Below, in pieces: positions 6,627 through 15,757 of a stretch of 37,128 nt of DNA. The stretch lies in assembly GCA_903864935.1 (NCBI GenBank), contig CAIPHT010000006.1:1-37128 (forward strand), in the 5' to 3' direction. Position numbers and translations under genes: made by a program. Under the pieces are notes generated by a model, which was not told where the DNA came from, searched no databases, and saw nothing but the letters and a program-made list of their open reading frames with translations. The DNA comes from Candidatus Vogelbacteria bacterium (GTDB lineage: Bacteria > Patescibacteriota > Minisyncoccia > Phycocordibacterales > XYD1-FULL-46-19). Positions within the stretch are counted from its first letter, which is position 1. Each line of letters opens with the position of its first letter.

Positions 6627-8732
6627 ATGTCTAAGATTTTTAAACTACAATCTAAATTTGAGCCCGCGGGTGACCAACCTAAAGCGATTAAGGAATTGGT
6701 GGCGGGGCTTAAGAAGGGGCTGAAACATCAGACCTTATTAGGCGTGACGGGTTCGGGCAAGACCTTCACCATGGCCAATGTGATTGAGGCTTATAATAAG
6801 CCGACCCTAGTGATTGCTCACAATAAGACCTTGGCCGCACAATTGGCCCAGGAGTATCGCGACTTCTTCCCCGACCATGCCGTGCATTATTTTGTTTCTT
6901 ACTACGACTACTATCAGCCAGAGGCCTACATCGCGCACTCCGATACTTATATCGAGAAGGATGCCAGCATTAACGAAGAGATTGAGCGCTTGCGTCACGC
7001 CTCGACCGAAGCTTTGCTCACTCGCCAGGATGTGATTATTGTGGCCTCAGTCTCCTGTATTTATGGTCTTGGGAGTCCTGAGGAATATGCCAAGAGCTTC
7101 GTGCGCCTCCTTGTTGGTGACAAATATACCCGCCAAGAAATTATTGAGAAATTAATTAGCGTTTATTTTGAGCGCACCAATGCTGACCTCACACCCGGAA
7201 CCTTCCGCGCCATCGGTAACTCGGTAGAGATAATGTTGCCGGGTAGTCGCGAGATTGTGAATTTGAAATTAGGCAGTGACCCCGCCGTTGACGGGGCAAG
7301 CACCATCGATGAAATTCTTATGGTTGATTCTATCTCTCGTCGCGTTATGAGCACCCCCAACGAGACTTATATTTATCCGGCCAAACACTTCATCACCAGT
7401 GAGGACGACAGAAATCGCGCTATCAAATCTATTAAGGCGGAGCTTGAAGGGCGGCTTAAAGAATTAGAAAAAGAAGGCCAGCCTGCGCAGGCAGGCAAGC
7501 CTCTTGAAGCCGAGCGCTTGAAGCGTCGCACCAATTATGATCTCGCCATGATTAAGGAGGTGGGCTATTGCAATGGGATTGAGAATTATTCGCGCCACCT
7601 GACCGGACGCAAGAAAGGGGAGGCGCCGGCGACTCTCTTAGATTATTTCCCTCATAACGAAGACGGTTCGGCCGACTTCTTAACCATTATTGATGAATCC
7701 CATGTCGCCGTGCCCCAAATTCGCGGGATGTTTGCTGGTGATGAGAGTCGTAAGAAGAACTTGGTAGAATACGGCTTCCGCCTCCCCTCGGCACTTGATA
7801 ATCGCCCCTTACGCTTTCCCGAGTTCGAAGAGCGAGTCAATCAGGTTATTTATACTAGTGCCACGCCCGCGGACTATGAATTAGAAAAAAGTGGCAATGA
7901 GGGTATAATTGAACAGATTATTCGCCCGACGGGTCTTATTGATCCGGTTATTGAAATAAGGCCAATAGTCTCAAGAATAACCCCGAAGAAGAATAAGCAA
8001 GATTCTTCTTCGGGGAGCTACCCTGGCCAAATAAAAGATTTCATCACCGAAGCGCAAAAAGAAATTAAGAACGGACATCGTGTCATTGCCACTACTCTCA
8101 CCAAGAAGATGGCTGAGGACTTGGCCGAGTATCTCAAGAATGAGGGCGTGAAGTCGGAGTATATCCATAGTGATGTGAAGACAATGGAACGTATTAAGAT
8201 CCTGACCGAGTTTCGTCGCGGGACTTTTGATTGCATCGTCGGCGTGAACTTATTGCGTGAGGGCTTAGACTTACCTGAAGTTTCTTTTATTGGGATTCTC
8301 GATGCTGACAAGGAAGGCTTCTTGCGGTCTGAAGTAGCTCTCGTTCAGACTATCGGTCGCGCGGCGCGCAATTTGGCTGGACGCGTGATTCTCTATGCTG
8401 ACGTGGTGACCGGCTCGATGAAACGGGCAATAGACGAGACTAACCGTCGTCGGGCTATCCAGATTACTTACAACAAAAAGCACAATATTACTCCACAATC
8501 TGTCTTAAAGAGTATTCATGATATTACCGACTCAATTGCCAACGAACGCAACAAAGCGGTGGGTGAGTTGCTGGCCATCGATGCCCATATGTTTGGCGGC
8601 AACTTGAAGAAGATTCTCAAAGAGAAGAATAAACAAATGAACGAAGCGGTCAAAGCTCTCGATTTTGAAACAGCGGCCATCTTGCGTGATGAGATTAGGG
8701 CGCTTGAGGTTGAAAACAATGGTAAGAAGTGA
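6627..8732 (+). CDS. uvrB: Excinuclease ABC subunit B, with apparent insertions
   Basis: LLGVTGSGKTFTMANV, YYDYYQPEAY, NYSRHLTGR, DESHVAVPQ, TIGRAARN, C-terminal UVR motif. Start set at MSKIFKLQSKFEPAGDQP. Confidence 0.95.
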   Translation: MSKIFKLQSKFEPAGDQPKAIKELVAGLKKGLKHQTLLGVTGSGKTFTMANVIEAYNKPTLVIAHNKTLAAQLAQEYRDFFPDHAVHYFVSYYDYYQPEAYIAHSDTYIEKDASINEEIERLRHASTEALLTRQDVIIVASVSCIYGLGSPEEYAKSFVRLLVGDKYTRQEIIEKLISVYFERTNADLTPGTFRAIGNSVEIMLPGSREIVNLKLGSDPAVDGASTIDEILMVDSISRRVMSTPNETYIYPAKHFITSEDDRNRAIKSIKAELEGRLKELEKEGQPAQAGKPLEAERLKRRTNYDLAMIKEVGYCNGIENYSRHLTGRKKGEAPATLLDYFPHNEDGSADFLTIIDESHVAVPQIRGMFAGDESRKKNLVEYGFRLPSALDNRPLRFPEFEERVNQVIYTSATPADYELEKSGNEGIIEQIIRPTGLIDPVIEIRPIVSRITPKKNKQDSSSGSYPGQIKDFITEAQKEIKNGHRVIATTLTKKMAEDLAEYLKNEGVKSEYIHSDVKTMERIKILTEFRRGTFDCIVGVNLLREGLDLPEVSFIGILDADKEGFLRSEVALVQTIGRAARNLAGRVILYADVVTGSMKRAIDETNRRRAIQITYNKKHNITPQSVLKSIHDITDSIANERNKAVGELLAIDAHMFGGNLKKILKEKNKQMNEAVKALDFETAAILRDEIRALEVENNGKK

Positions 8733-8769
8733 TAGCTTGTAGCTAGCCAGAAGCCCCCAGTTTCTGAGC

Positions 8770-8860
8770 TACCCTTTTCGCGGGGGGAGGTGTCGCCTTT
8801 TCGTCCTCATTGTACTAACAGTGTGGGCCGGATGTGCAGGGTGGCATCTCCCTTTTTTAT
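8770..8860 (+). ncRNA. Structured region/terminator downstream of uvrB
   Basis: GGGAGGTGTCGCC pairs with GGTGGCATCTCCC over 13 positions (wobbles), then CCTTTTTTATTTTTT. Confidence 0.4.
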
Positions 8861-8872
8861 TTTTTCTTATAA

Positions 8873-8901
8873 TTGACAAGAGAACAAACTATATGTAGAA
8901 T
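8873..8901 (+). promoter_or_regulatory. Promoter TTGACA-N17-TAGAAT for a candidate small RNA
   Basis: Consensus spacing; no convincing ORF immediately downstream. Confidence 0.55.
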
Positions 8902-8907
8902 CTCTCA

Positions 8908-9112
8908 CAGGGCTTGAGCCTATATTCTCAGGTTCTCGGTGCCGTCATCTTTCCGGGCGTTAGGGCGGCGGCACCACCTTTTGTTCTTTAAACTATTTTT
9001 GCGTCCGTCGGTCGTTGTGGATTGTTGACGACTACCTGCTAACGGCCAACCCACCCGGCGGACGCCTAATTTGTCCCCTCTGTCCTCATCGAGAAATTGA
9101 TGAGGGCTTTTC
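8908..9112 (+). ncRNA. Candidate structured small RNA, about 205 nt
   Basis: GGTGCCG/CGGCACC stem, GCGTCCG/CGGACGC stem at 9001-9065, terminator CCTCATC-gagaaatt-GATGAGGGCTTTT. Confidence 0.45.
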
Positions 9113-9152
9113 TTTTATAGTTGAGGATTTATTTATTTTTGTTATCATACAA

Positions 9153-9283
9153 GAGCCCGACCTTGAAGAGGGGAGGTTCCTTCCTTGGCGCCGCAGGTCC
9201 CAGCCCGATCTGCGTCGCCACCCTTTCATTCTTCCCAGCCCTTGCTCCCAGGTATTACACTGGTCGAGCGAGGGCTTTTTTAC
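9153..9283 (+). ncRNA. Candidate structured small RNA, about 130 nt
   Basis: TTGAGG-N16-TATCAT promoter at 9121-9148; hairpin TGGCGCCGCAG/CTGCGTCGCCA; terminator AGCCCTTGCTC/GAGCGAGGGCT-TTTTTT. Confidence 0.45.
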
Positions 9284-9312
9284 TTAAAAATTTATGTGGT
9301 ATGATGATGGGC

Positions 9313-11316
9313 ATGGAAGAATCAACCCTAGTAAAAACTTTCAAAAATATTTCTAAATCGGACGCTAATATTGCCGGTGGCAAAGGCGCTTCTCTTGGTG
9401 AGATGACTCAGTCTGGCATACCTGTCCCTCCCGGTTTTGTTATTTTGGCCGAGAGTTTTGAGAATTTCATTACGGCCACAGACCTTAATGTAGAGATTGA
9501 TTCTATTTTGCATCAGGTCAATCATCAGGATGTGGCGACGGTGGAGAACGCCTCGGAAAAAATTCAGGCCCTTATCTTAGACGCCGCCATGCCCGCCGAT
9601 ATTGAGCAAGAAATTGAAAAATATTTTGCCGAACTCGACACCGAGTATGTCGCTGTCCGTTCCTCGGCCACGGCTGAAGATGGCGCCGAGAATGCTTGGG
9701 CGGGACAACTCGACAGCTTCCTCAATACCACTGAGAAAGATTTGCTGATTAATGTTAAGAAATGTTGGGCCTCACTCTTTACTCCCCGAGCCATCTTCTA
9801 CCGTTTCGAGAAGGGTCTGCATGATACTAAGATCTCCGTGGCCGTGGTGGTGCAAAAAATGGTAAATAGTGAAATCTCAGGCATTGCCTTCTCTGTCCAT
9901 CCTGTGACCGAAGACTATAACCAATTGATAATTGAGGCCGGCTATGGCCTGGGTGAAGCTATCGTCTCAGGCCAAATTACCCCCAATAGCTATGTCGTTG
10001 AGAAAAAACCACAGCGAATAATTGATATTAATGTCTTCAATCAAGGCCGAGGCCTCTATCGCGTCGAAGGTGGCGGTAGTGAGTGGCGCGACCTCTCCGC
10101 TGAAGTCGGCGACAAACAAGTGCTCTCTGATGAGCAAATTCTTAAATTCTCTGACTTAATTCTCAAAATCGAAGATCATTATGGCTTCCCTTGTGATATT
10201 GAATGGGCCTTCGAAAAAGGCGAATTCTATATTGTGCAAAGTAGGCCAATTACGACGCTGAGCCAAAAAAAAGATGGCTCCCCAACTCTTTATCAGAAAT
10301 TTACCAACCGGACCATGTTCCTTATGGACTGCGAGATTTGGGATGCAGGAGAAAGGGTTAAGTTGCCTGAGGCCGTAAAGGGGGCCTATTATCTTGACCC
10401 TATTTTTTATCACAAAGGGGGAAGAGGTGTTGATGTTTATTATAACTTCACTGACCCAGCTCAAGCTGTTAATTACCTCATAGATTATTTGGTAGAAAAT
10501 CCTGGCTGGTTGGCTGACGAAAAACAAAAGTTTGACAATAACTGCGCAGAAATAAGAAATTTAACTAAGAATAGTGAGCCCAAAGATTTTAAGAAATTGT
10601 ATGAATTAATTGTTGAAATCTGGCCACTGATTGCGATAAGTGTCTTGGTTATCTCGAATGAGAATGTTTACCCCATTGGTCATAATATTATTTCTCTCGC
10701 CTACGCCATAAGAAAAGAAAGCGATGGTGTCTTGCACTGGGGCACTGAGAAGGTCTTGGCTTTGGCCGAAGAACTTATCCCGGAGCAATATAAAAAGTGG
10801 TCTGAGTATATTAGCTATAACGAAATTATTAAGAATGAATTTCCGAACGAGAGTGATCTGGCTGAGCGAAAAAAGAATTACGTTTTCCATAAAGGGAAAC
10901 TTTATTCCGGCATTTCTCTAGACCAATATGCCAAGGATCACAATTTTGAGATCAAGGGTTATATCGGCGAAGAGGCTTATGACCCCAAGGCTCTCTTAAG
11001 AGGCGCAACCGCTTTCCCTGGCAAAATTCAGGGCCGAGTCGCCCTGGTCTTCGAACGCTCAGATATTGATAAGGTTAAAGAAGGGGACATTCTTGTCACT
11101 CCAATGACTACCCCCAATCTTCTCCCGGCCATGAACAAAGCGGCCGCCTTTGTCACCGACGAGGGTGGGGTGACCTGCCATGCGGCGATTGTCGCTCGCG
11201 AGATTGCCAAACCTTGCATCATTGGCACCAAGATTGCCACCCAAGTTCTCAAAGATGGTGATATGGTAGAAGTTGATGCGGATAATGGCGTTGTGCGGGT
11301 TTTAGAAAATAAATAA
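9313..11316 (+). CDS. PEP synthase/PPDK-like phosphotransferase: N-terminal ATP-grasp, unknown middle region, C-terminal phosphohistidine swivel domain, no TIM barrel
   Basis: IAGGKGASLGEMTQSGIPVPPGFVI, AVRSSATAEDGAENAWAGQLDSFLN, DIEWAFEKGEFYIVQSRPI, DEGGVTCHAAIVAREIAKPCIIGT; start after TATGAT-N7. Confidence 0.85.
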   Translation: MEESTLVKTFKNISKSDANIAGGKGASLGEMTQSGIPVPPGFVILAESFENFITATDLNVEIDSILHQVNHQDVATVENASEKIQALILDAAMPADIEQEIEKYFAELDTEYVAVRSSATAEDGAENAWAGQLDSFLNTTEKDLLINVKKCWASLFTPRAIFYRFEKGLHDTKISVAVVVQKMVNSEISGIAFSVHPVTEDYNQLIIEAGYGLGEAIVSGQITPNSYVVEKKPQRIIDINVFNQGRGLYRVEGGGSEWRDLSAEVGDKQVLSDEQILKFSDLILKIEDHYGFPCDIEWAFEKGEFYIVQSRPITTLSQKKDGSPTLYQKFTNRTMFLMDCEIWDAGERVKLPEAVKGAYYLDPIFYHKGGRGVDVYYNFTDPAQAVNYLIDYLVENPGWLADEKQKFDNNCAEIRNLTKNSEPKDFKKLYELIVEIWPLIAISVLVISNENVYPIGHNIISLAYAIRKESDGVLHWGTEKVLALAEELIPEQYKKWSEYISYNEIIKNEFPNESDLAERKKNYVFHKGKLYSGISLDQYAKDHNFEIKGYIGEEAYDPKALLRGATAFPGKIQGRVALVFERSDIDKVKEGDILVTPMTTPNLLPAMNKAAAFVTDEGGVTCHAAIVAREIAKPCIIGTKIATQVLKDGDMVEVDADNGVVRVLENK

Positions 11317-11326
11317 AGCAAAAAAG

Positions 11327-12499
11327 ATGGAGACCAAACCAGTTTTAGACTACATAAAAAATAATAAATGGTTTATCGGCACAAGAGGCGAAGAGTCCCT
11401 TCTATTTTTTAGTATAAAATTCTTGGGACGGAAAAAATTTGGCAAGGAAGTCTATGGTATGGACTTTGTAGAATCTCTGCTCTTGCCCAAAGATCAAGAC
11501 AATCTGGTCCGAGCCTTCAATTCGACTCAGGCTAAGGCCTATCACGCTTATTCGGAGGAGAAGATAAAGGAGAGACCAGAAATAATTCTTGATTATCTAG
11601 AAAAGGAGACGGCCTTATGGCCAGAGATGGAGATGAAGTGTCAAAGTCTGGCCAAATCTATCGAGGATAATGATTTAGAGCAAGGCGCCAATATCTTCAA
11701 AGAACTTGTCGCTCTCTATGAGAAGCACGGCCTGTATTTCTTCATTATTTTCTCTCTTGGTCTCAAGTTGACTGAGTTTTCTCAGGAGGGGAAATTTCTT
11801 TCGGAGAATATCGAATCAACTATCAAGCGACATGACGAGTGGCGCAATGGGCACACCTTCAGCGAAGGCGAGGACAAACTGGGTGAAGGGCTATACCACT
11901 TTCTCGATTTTTTCTTGAAACAAAAAGGCTTTGGTCTAAAAACGCTTGACCTTATGACTTATATGACCGAAGAAGAAATCTTAGATTTGCTCGATAACAA
12001 ATTGACCGAGGAGGACTTAAGTTCCATTATTGCGAAAATAAAAAATGGTTATCTTTTTGTCGGGACGGACAATCCCGAAACTTACGGCGTCTATTTGGAC
12101 CAAGCCCTGATCAATGAAGTGAGCGACTTCCTCTTGCCCAAAGAAGAGGTGTCAGGGGAGAAGGTCAGCTTGTCTGGCCAAGTCGCCTTTGCTGTCACCG
12201 AGGTAGTGAGAGGGGAAATAATTTTGGTGAAGGATTATCGCGAGCTGAAGGATCTTGAAGCTGGAGCTATTGCCGGCAAAATTCTCGTGGCGATCCAAAC
12301 TCGACCGCAATATCTACCATATATGAATGACGTCAAAGCGATTATTACTGACGAGGGCGGCATTACTTGCCATGCGGCCATTGTCGCTCGTGAGAGGAAG
12401 ATTCCTTGTCTCGTCGGGGTCAAAAATGCGACCAAGATTCTAAAGAATGGAGATCTCGTTGAGGTTGATACAAAACAGGGGATTATAAAGATTGTGTAA
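11327..12499 (+). CDS. PEP-utilising swivel-domain protein lacking an ATP-grasp domain
   Basis: C-terminal DEGGITCHAAIVARERKIPCLVGVKNATKILKNGDLVEVD; no PPDK_N motifs; 10 nt downstream of the previous gene. Confidence 0.8.
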   Translation: METKPVLDYIKNNKWFIGTRGEESLLFFSIKFLGRKKFGKEVYGMDFVESLLLPKDQDNLVRAFNSTQAKAYHAYSEEKIKERPEIILDYLEKETALWPEMEMKCQSLAKSIEDNDLEQGANIFKELVALYEKHGLYFFIIFSLGLKLTEFSQEGKFLSENIESTIKRHDEWRNGHTFSEGEDKLGEGLYHFLDFFLKQKGFGLKTLDLMTYMTEEEILDLLDNKLTEEDLSSIIAKIKNGYLFVGTDNPETYGVYLDQALINEVSDFLLPKEEVSGEKVSLSGQVAFAVTEVVRGEIILVKDYRELKDLEAGAIAGKILVAIQTRPQYLPYMNDVKAIITDEGGITCHAAIVARERKIPCLVGVKNATKILKNGDLVEVDTKQGIIKIV

Positions 12500-12512
12500 A
12501 TTATATTAAACA

Positions 12513-12550
12513 ACTAAGGCCCACCGTCTCCGGAGAGAGGGTGGGCCTTG
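12513..12550. terminator. Bidirectional terminator
   Basis: AAGGCCCACC...GGTGGGCCTT between convergent genes. Confidence 0.7.
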
Positions 12551-12579
12551 CGAACCTGAGGGTTGAAGACAGTGGGGGG

Positions 12580-13146
12580 CTAGGCGATGTCGAGGATGCG
12601 GTAGGACCCTTTCGCGATCCCTTTCTCGAACTTGTGGCCGTAGTAGCTGGCGATGAGGATATCGTGCGGACCATGGGTCATGCACATCATCACCTCAGCT
12701 CCTCCGGCCTGAGCGGCCTTGAGAGCCTTGACGGTGCGCACGGCACAGTCCTCGACCATCTCGCCGGCGAACTCCATAACGGCCGCGACTTCGCCATTTT
12801 TGGTCTTCGCGTCCAGGAATTTCTCGCGCTGGGAGATGGCAATGTCGGCCCACTTAGCGTCCTCTTCTTTTGTCGAGAAGAATTGCTTGTCCATCTGGTA
12901 TTCCCAGATCTGGATGCCCTTCTCCAAGAGGACGGACCAGTAGATGGCGAAGGTCTGGCTGCCCCGGATCGAGCCCGAAACGACGGCATGATCAATGGCC
13001 GTAATGCCCAGCGATGCCAATTGACTGGCGAGCTGTCCGGCGTCGAGTCTTGCATCGACCTTGCCTTCTTCCGTCAAGGGGCCATCGCCGGTGGCCTCTT
13101 TCGTCTTGGTGTAATCGGCATGGCGGCCGATAATCAACTTTGCCAT
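12580..13146 (-). CDS. Histidine phosphatase superfamily protein
   Basis: MAKLIIGRHADYT, MCMTHGPHD; consensus promoter TTGACA-N17-TATAAT upstream. Confidence 0.7.
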   Translation of the reverse strand: MAKLIIGRHADYTKTKEATGDGPLTEEGKVDARLDAGQLASQLASLGITAIDHAVVSGSIRGSQTFAIYWSVLLEKGIQIWEYQMDKQFFSTKEEDAKWADIAISQREKFLDAKTKNGEVAAVMEFAGEMVEDCAVRTVKALKAAQAGGAEVMMCMTHGPHDILIASYYGHKFEKGIAKGSYRILDIA

Positions 13147-13225
13147 GGTTCAATCTCCTTCTTTCTTTGTCTTCTTCTATGTTCACCGCCCTCCCAAGAG
13201 AAGCGGATCTTGTCAATTCTGCCCC

Positions 13226-13256
13226 CATTATATACCATATAGAGTGATTTGTCAAG
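13226..13256 (-). promoter_or_regulatory. Consensus promoter for the histidine phosphatase gene
   Basis: Minus strand TTGACAAATCACTCTATATGGTATATAAT. Confidence 0.75.
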
Positions 13257-13333
13257 TCCATTAGGGATAGGGTAAAAAGCGTTAATAATTAAGCACAGGG
13301 ACATTGTTTGCTGGATGATTTATAATATCTAGT

Positions 13334-15118
13334 GTGAAGACTAAGAAAAACAACCGGATTAGAGAGACTCTCGGTTTCTATTGGGCCGAAACCAAGAAAT
13401 ATAAATGGATGGCTTCTTTTCTGATTCTCGCCGTTGTGGCTAAGATGGTGGGCGAACTTATTGCGCCACTTTTCTATAAAAAATTATTCAATCTCTTAGC
13501 CTCTTCTCCGGCCCTGGCTGACCGAACATCACTCTTGGCCCCCCTCTTGGCAATTGTCGTCTGGGTGGCCGTAATCTACCTCTTCCAATGGGTCGCAATG
13601 CGCTTCGCCAATCATCTTATTGCGAGGTTTGAGACGGAGGCCATGGCTGGGCTAACCAATTTTTGTTTTGCCAAATTGCATTTACATTCTTTTTCTTTCT
13701 TCAACAATAATTTTACTGGCACTCTCACTAAGAAGATAAAATATTTTACTGGCGCCTACGAAGCTATTATCGATCGATTGGTCTGGGACATTATTCCCTT
13801 TATTGTTTCGGCCATCGTTATTTTAGTTGTCCTCGCTTTTACTAATATTTGGATATCCATAGCCCTGCTTATTTGGATGATCGTTTTTTTGACGGTCAAC
13901 GGCTTCTTCGCTGTCTCCAAATTGAAGTATGCGGCTATCCGTAATGCGGCTGAATCAGAGAATTCGGGTCTCTTAGCCGATACGGTGGTCAATAATGCCA
14001 ATGTCAAACTCTTCACTGGTTATGACAACGAGCTCAAGAGTTTTGCGGTCTCGGCTGATAAGGTGAAGAAGTCGCGCTTCTTCGTTTGGAATATCGAGAA
14101 CCAATTCGGCGCCGTGCAAGATATTCTCGCTTCAGCTATAGAAATTTTTATTATCTATCTGGCGATAAGATTATGGATGAAGGGGCTCATCACTATTGGA
14201 GACTTCGCTCTGATCCAGGCTTATCTTCTTAATCTTTTCTATAAGATTTGGGGCCTCGGCAATGTGATGCGTCGAATCTTCCAATCTTTGTCTGATGCCG
14301 AAGAAATGACCGAGATTCTTCTTACTCCGCCTGAGGTTCAAGATGTTGTTGGGGCTAAGAAACTCAAGGTTAAGTCAGGTGAGATTAATTTTTCAAATGT
14401 TGTTTTCAGATATGGGGATAAAGGACGAACCGTGATTGATAACCTAAATCTTCAGATCAGGCCAGGAGAGAAGGTTGCTTTTATTGGTCCGTCTGGAGCT
14501 GGTAAGACGACGATTATTAAATTAATTTTACGAATGAACGACCTTTCTTCGGGCCAAATTACGATTGATGGCCAAGATATTTCTAAAGTAACGCAAGATA
14601 GTTTATGGAAGAATATTAGCCTCGTTCCTCAAGATCCAATCCTCTTCCATCGTACCTTAAAGGAGAATATCCGTTATGGCCGGCCAGAGGCGAGCGATAA
14701 GCAGGTGATTGAAGCAGCCAAGAAGGCTCGTTGCCATGATTTTATCACGAGGCAAGAATTAGGCTATGACACTTATGTTGGTGAACGAGGTATTAAGTTG
14801 TCGGGTGGCGAACGTCAACGTGTCGCTATTGCTCGGGCCATTCTTCGTAATGCGCCAATTCTCGTGCTCGATGAAGCGACCTCCAGCCTTGATTCGGAAT
14901 CGGAGCATTTAATCCAAGAAGCGCTTAATGAATTAATGGACGGGAAGACTGTCTTGGTGGTGGCTCATCGTCTCTCAACTATTCGTCACGTTGACCGTAT
15001 TATTGTCATTGATGATGGTCAGGTTATCGAAGAAGGAACTCACGAAGAACTCTCCAATCAGACTGACGGTATCTATGCCAAGCTCTGGCAACTCCAAGCG
15101 GGAGGCTTTATTGCGTAA
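13334..15118 (+). CDS. ABC transporter, fused permease/ATPase (MsbA/MdlB-like)
   Basis: GPSGAGKTT, LSGGERQRVAIARAIL, LDEATSSLD; GTG start 7 nt after TATAAT. Confidence 0.93.
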   Translation: MKTKKNNRIRETLGFYWAETKKYKWMASFLILAVVAKMVGELIAPLFYKKLFNLLASSPALADRTSLLAPLLAIVVWVAVIYLFQWVAMRFANHLIARFETEAMAGLTNFCFAKLHLHSFSFFNNNFTGTLTKKIKYFTGAYEAIIDRLVWDIIPFIVSAIVILVVLAFTNIWISIALLIWMIVFLTVNGFFAVSKLKYAAIRNAAESENSGLLADTVVNNANVKLFTGYDNELKSFAVSADKVKKSRFFVWNIENQFGAVQDILASAIEIFIIYLAIRLWMKGLITIGDFALIQAYLLNLFYKIWGLGNVMRRIFQSLSDAEEMTEILLTPPEVQDVVGAKKLKVKSGEINFSNVVFRYGDKGRTVIDNLNLQIRPGEKVAFIGPSGAGKTTIIKLILRMNDLSSGQITIDGQDISKVTQDSLWKNISLVPQDPILFHRTLKENIRYGRPEASDKQVIEAAKKARCHDFITRQELGYDTYVGERGIKLSGGERQRVAIARAILRNAPILVLDEATSSLDSESEHLIQEALNELMDGKTVLVVAHRLSTIRHVDRIIVIDDGQVIEEGTHEELSNQTDGIYAKLWQLQAGGFIA

Positions 15119-15182
15119 ATAGTAATATCTATATTTGACAACCCTACATAATCTTGATATTACAAAAGAGGATGCACAACTA

Positions 15183-15225
15183 AGTTCGAATGGGCGCTAC
15201 TGCATCCGGCGCAGTGATTCGAACT
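15183..15225 (+). promoter_or_regulatory. 5' UTR stem-loop upstream of gene 15243
   Basis: AGTTCGAAT...ATTCGAACT followed by GAGAAAGGGAAATTGTC-ATG. Confidence 0.5.
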
Positions 15226-15242
15226 GAGAAAGGGAAATTGTC

Positions 15243-15623
15243 ATGCAAGTTACTAGTCAGGCTCCAACGTTAGAAGGGTGTCTCTTCGAATTCTTTGAGC
15301 AGTATTGGTCGAAGTTACCAGAAGTCGCCGAAACCGCCCGTGGAATTGAAGTTGATTTCAGGGGTGAGTCGAAAATCAAACCACGTTTTCGGGTTCCGGC
15401 CGCCGATACTGGAAATGACATATTCTTCAACAACCGCGAGTTGTTTTGTCGCTTTGCCAGTATGCCGACACCAACCCAGAGACGTTTCCTTGCTTCTTTG
15501 CGTCAAGCGATGCAGGAACATGACGTCAAGCGGGTTGTTCTGACCGTGCCGTGGTCTGCTTCGAATGAGAAGAGAATCGAGGTTGTTTCGTCGCTCTTTT
15601 CTTTAGATTTTGAACTCCTGTAG
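15243..15623 (+). CDS. Hypothetical protein, 126 aa
   Basis: AAAGGGA SD and downstream terminator. Confidence 0.7.
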   Translation: MQVTSQAPTLEGCLFEFFEQYWSKLPEVAETARGIEVDFRGESKIKPRFRVPAADTGNDIFFNNRELFCRFASMPTPTQRRFLASLRQAMQEHDVKRVVLTVPWSASNEKRIEVVSSLFSLDFELL

Positions 15624-15629
15624 AGCCTC

Positions 15630-15692
15630 TTGCCCGTCTCAACCAATGCGCTTTTGGAAAGCTCGTTCCGGTTGGGACGGGCTTTCTGTTTA
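15630..15692 (+). terminator. Rho-independent terminator
   Basis: GCCCGTCTCAACC...GGTTGGGACGGGCTTTCTG. Confidence 0.75.
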
Positions 15693-15757
15693 TTGGCGAA
15701 CGTGGTATAATCGCATAACAACCCTATGGGCAAACCAGAGGGGGATTAGGCGTTGGT

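Noticed and set aside
9001-9065. tRNA-like cloverleaf (7-bp closing stem)
   Set aside because: No T-loop TTCRA motif, no anticodon arm, only 65 nt; kept as an unclassified structured RNA.
9015-9287. 90-aa ORF (+) and the N-terminal extension of ORF 9121-11316
   Set aside because: Overlaps promoter, hairpin and terminator signals; the PPDK-like homology begins after 9313.
12541-13242. 233-aa ORF on the plus strand
   Set aside because: Antisense to the histidine phosphatase gene, which has the recognisable motifs and a consensus promoter.
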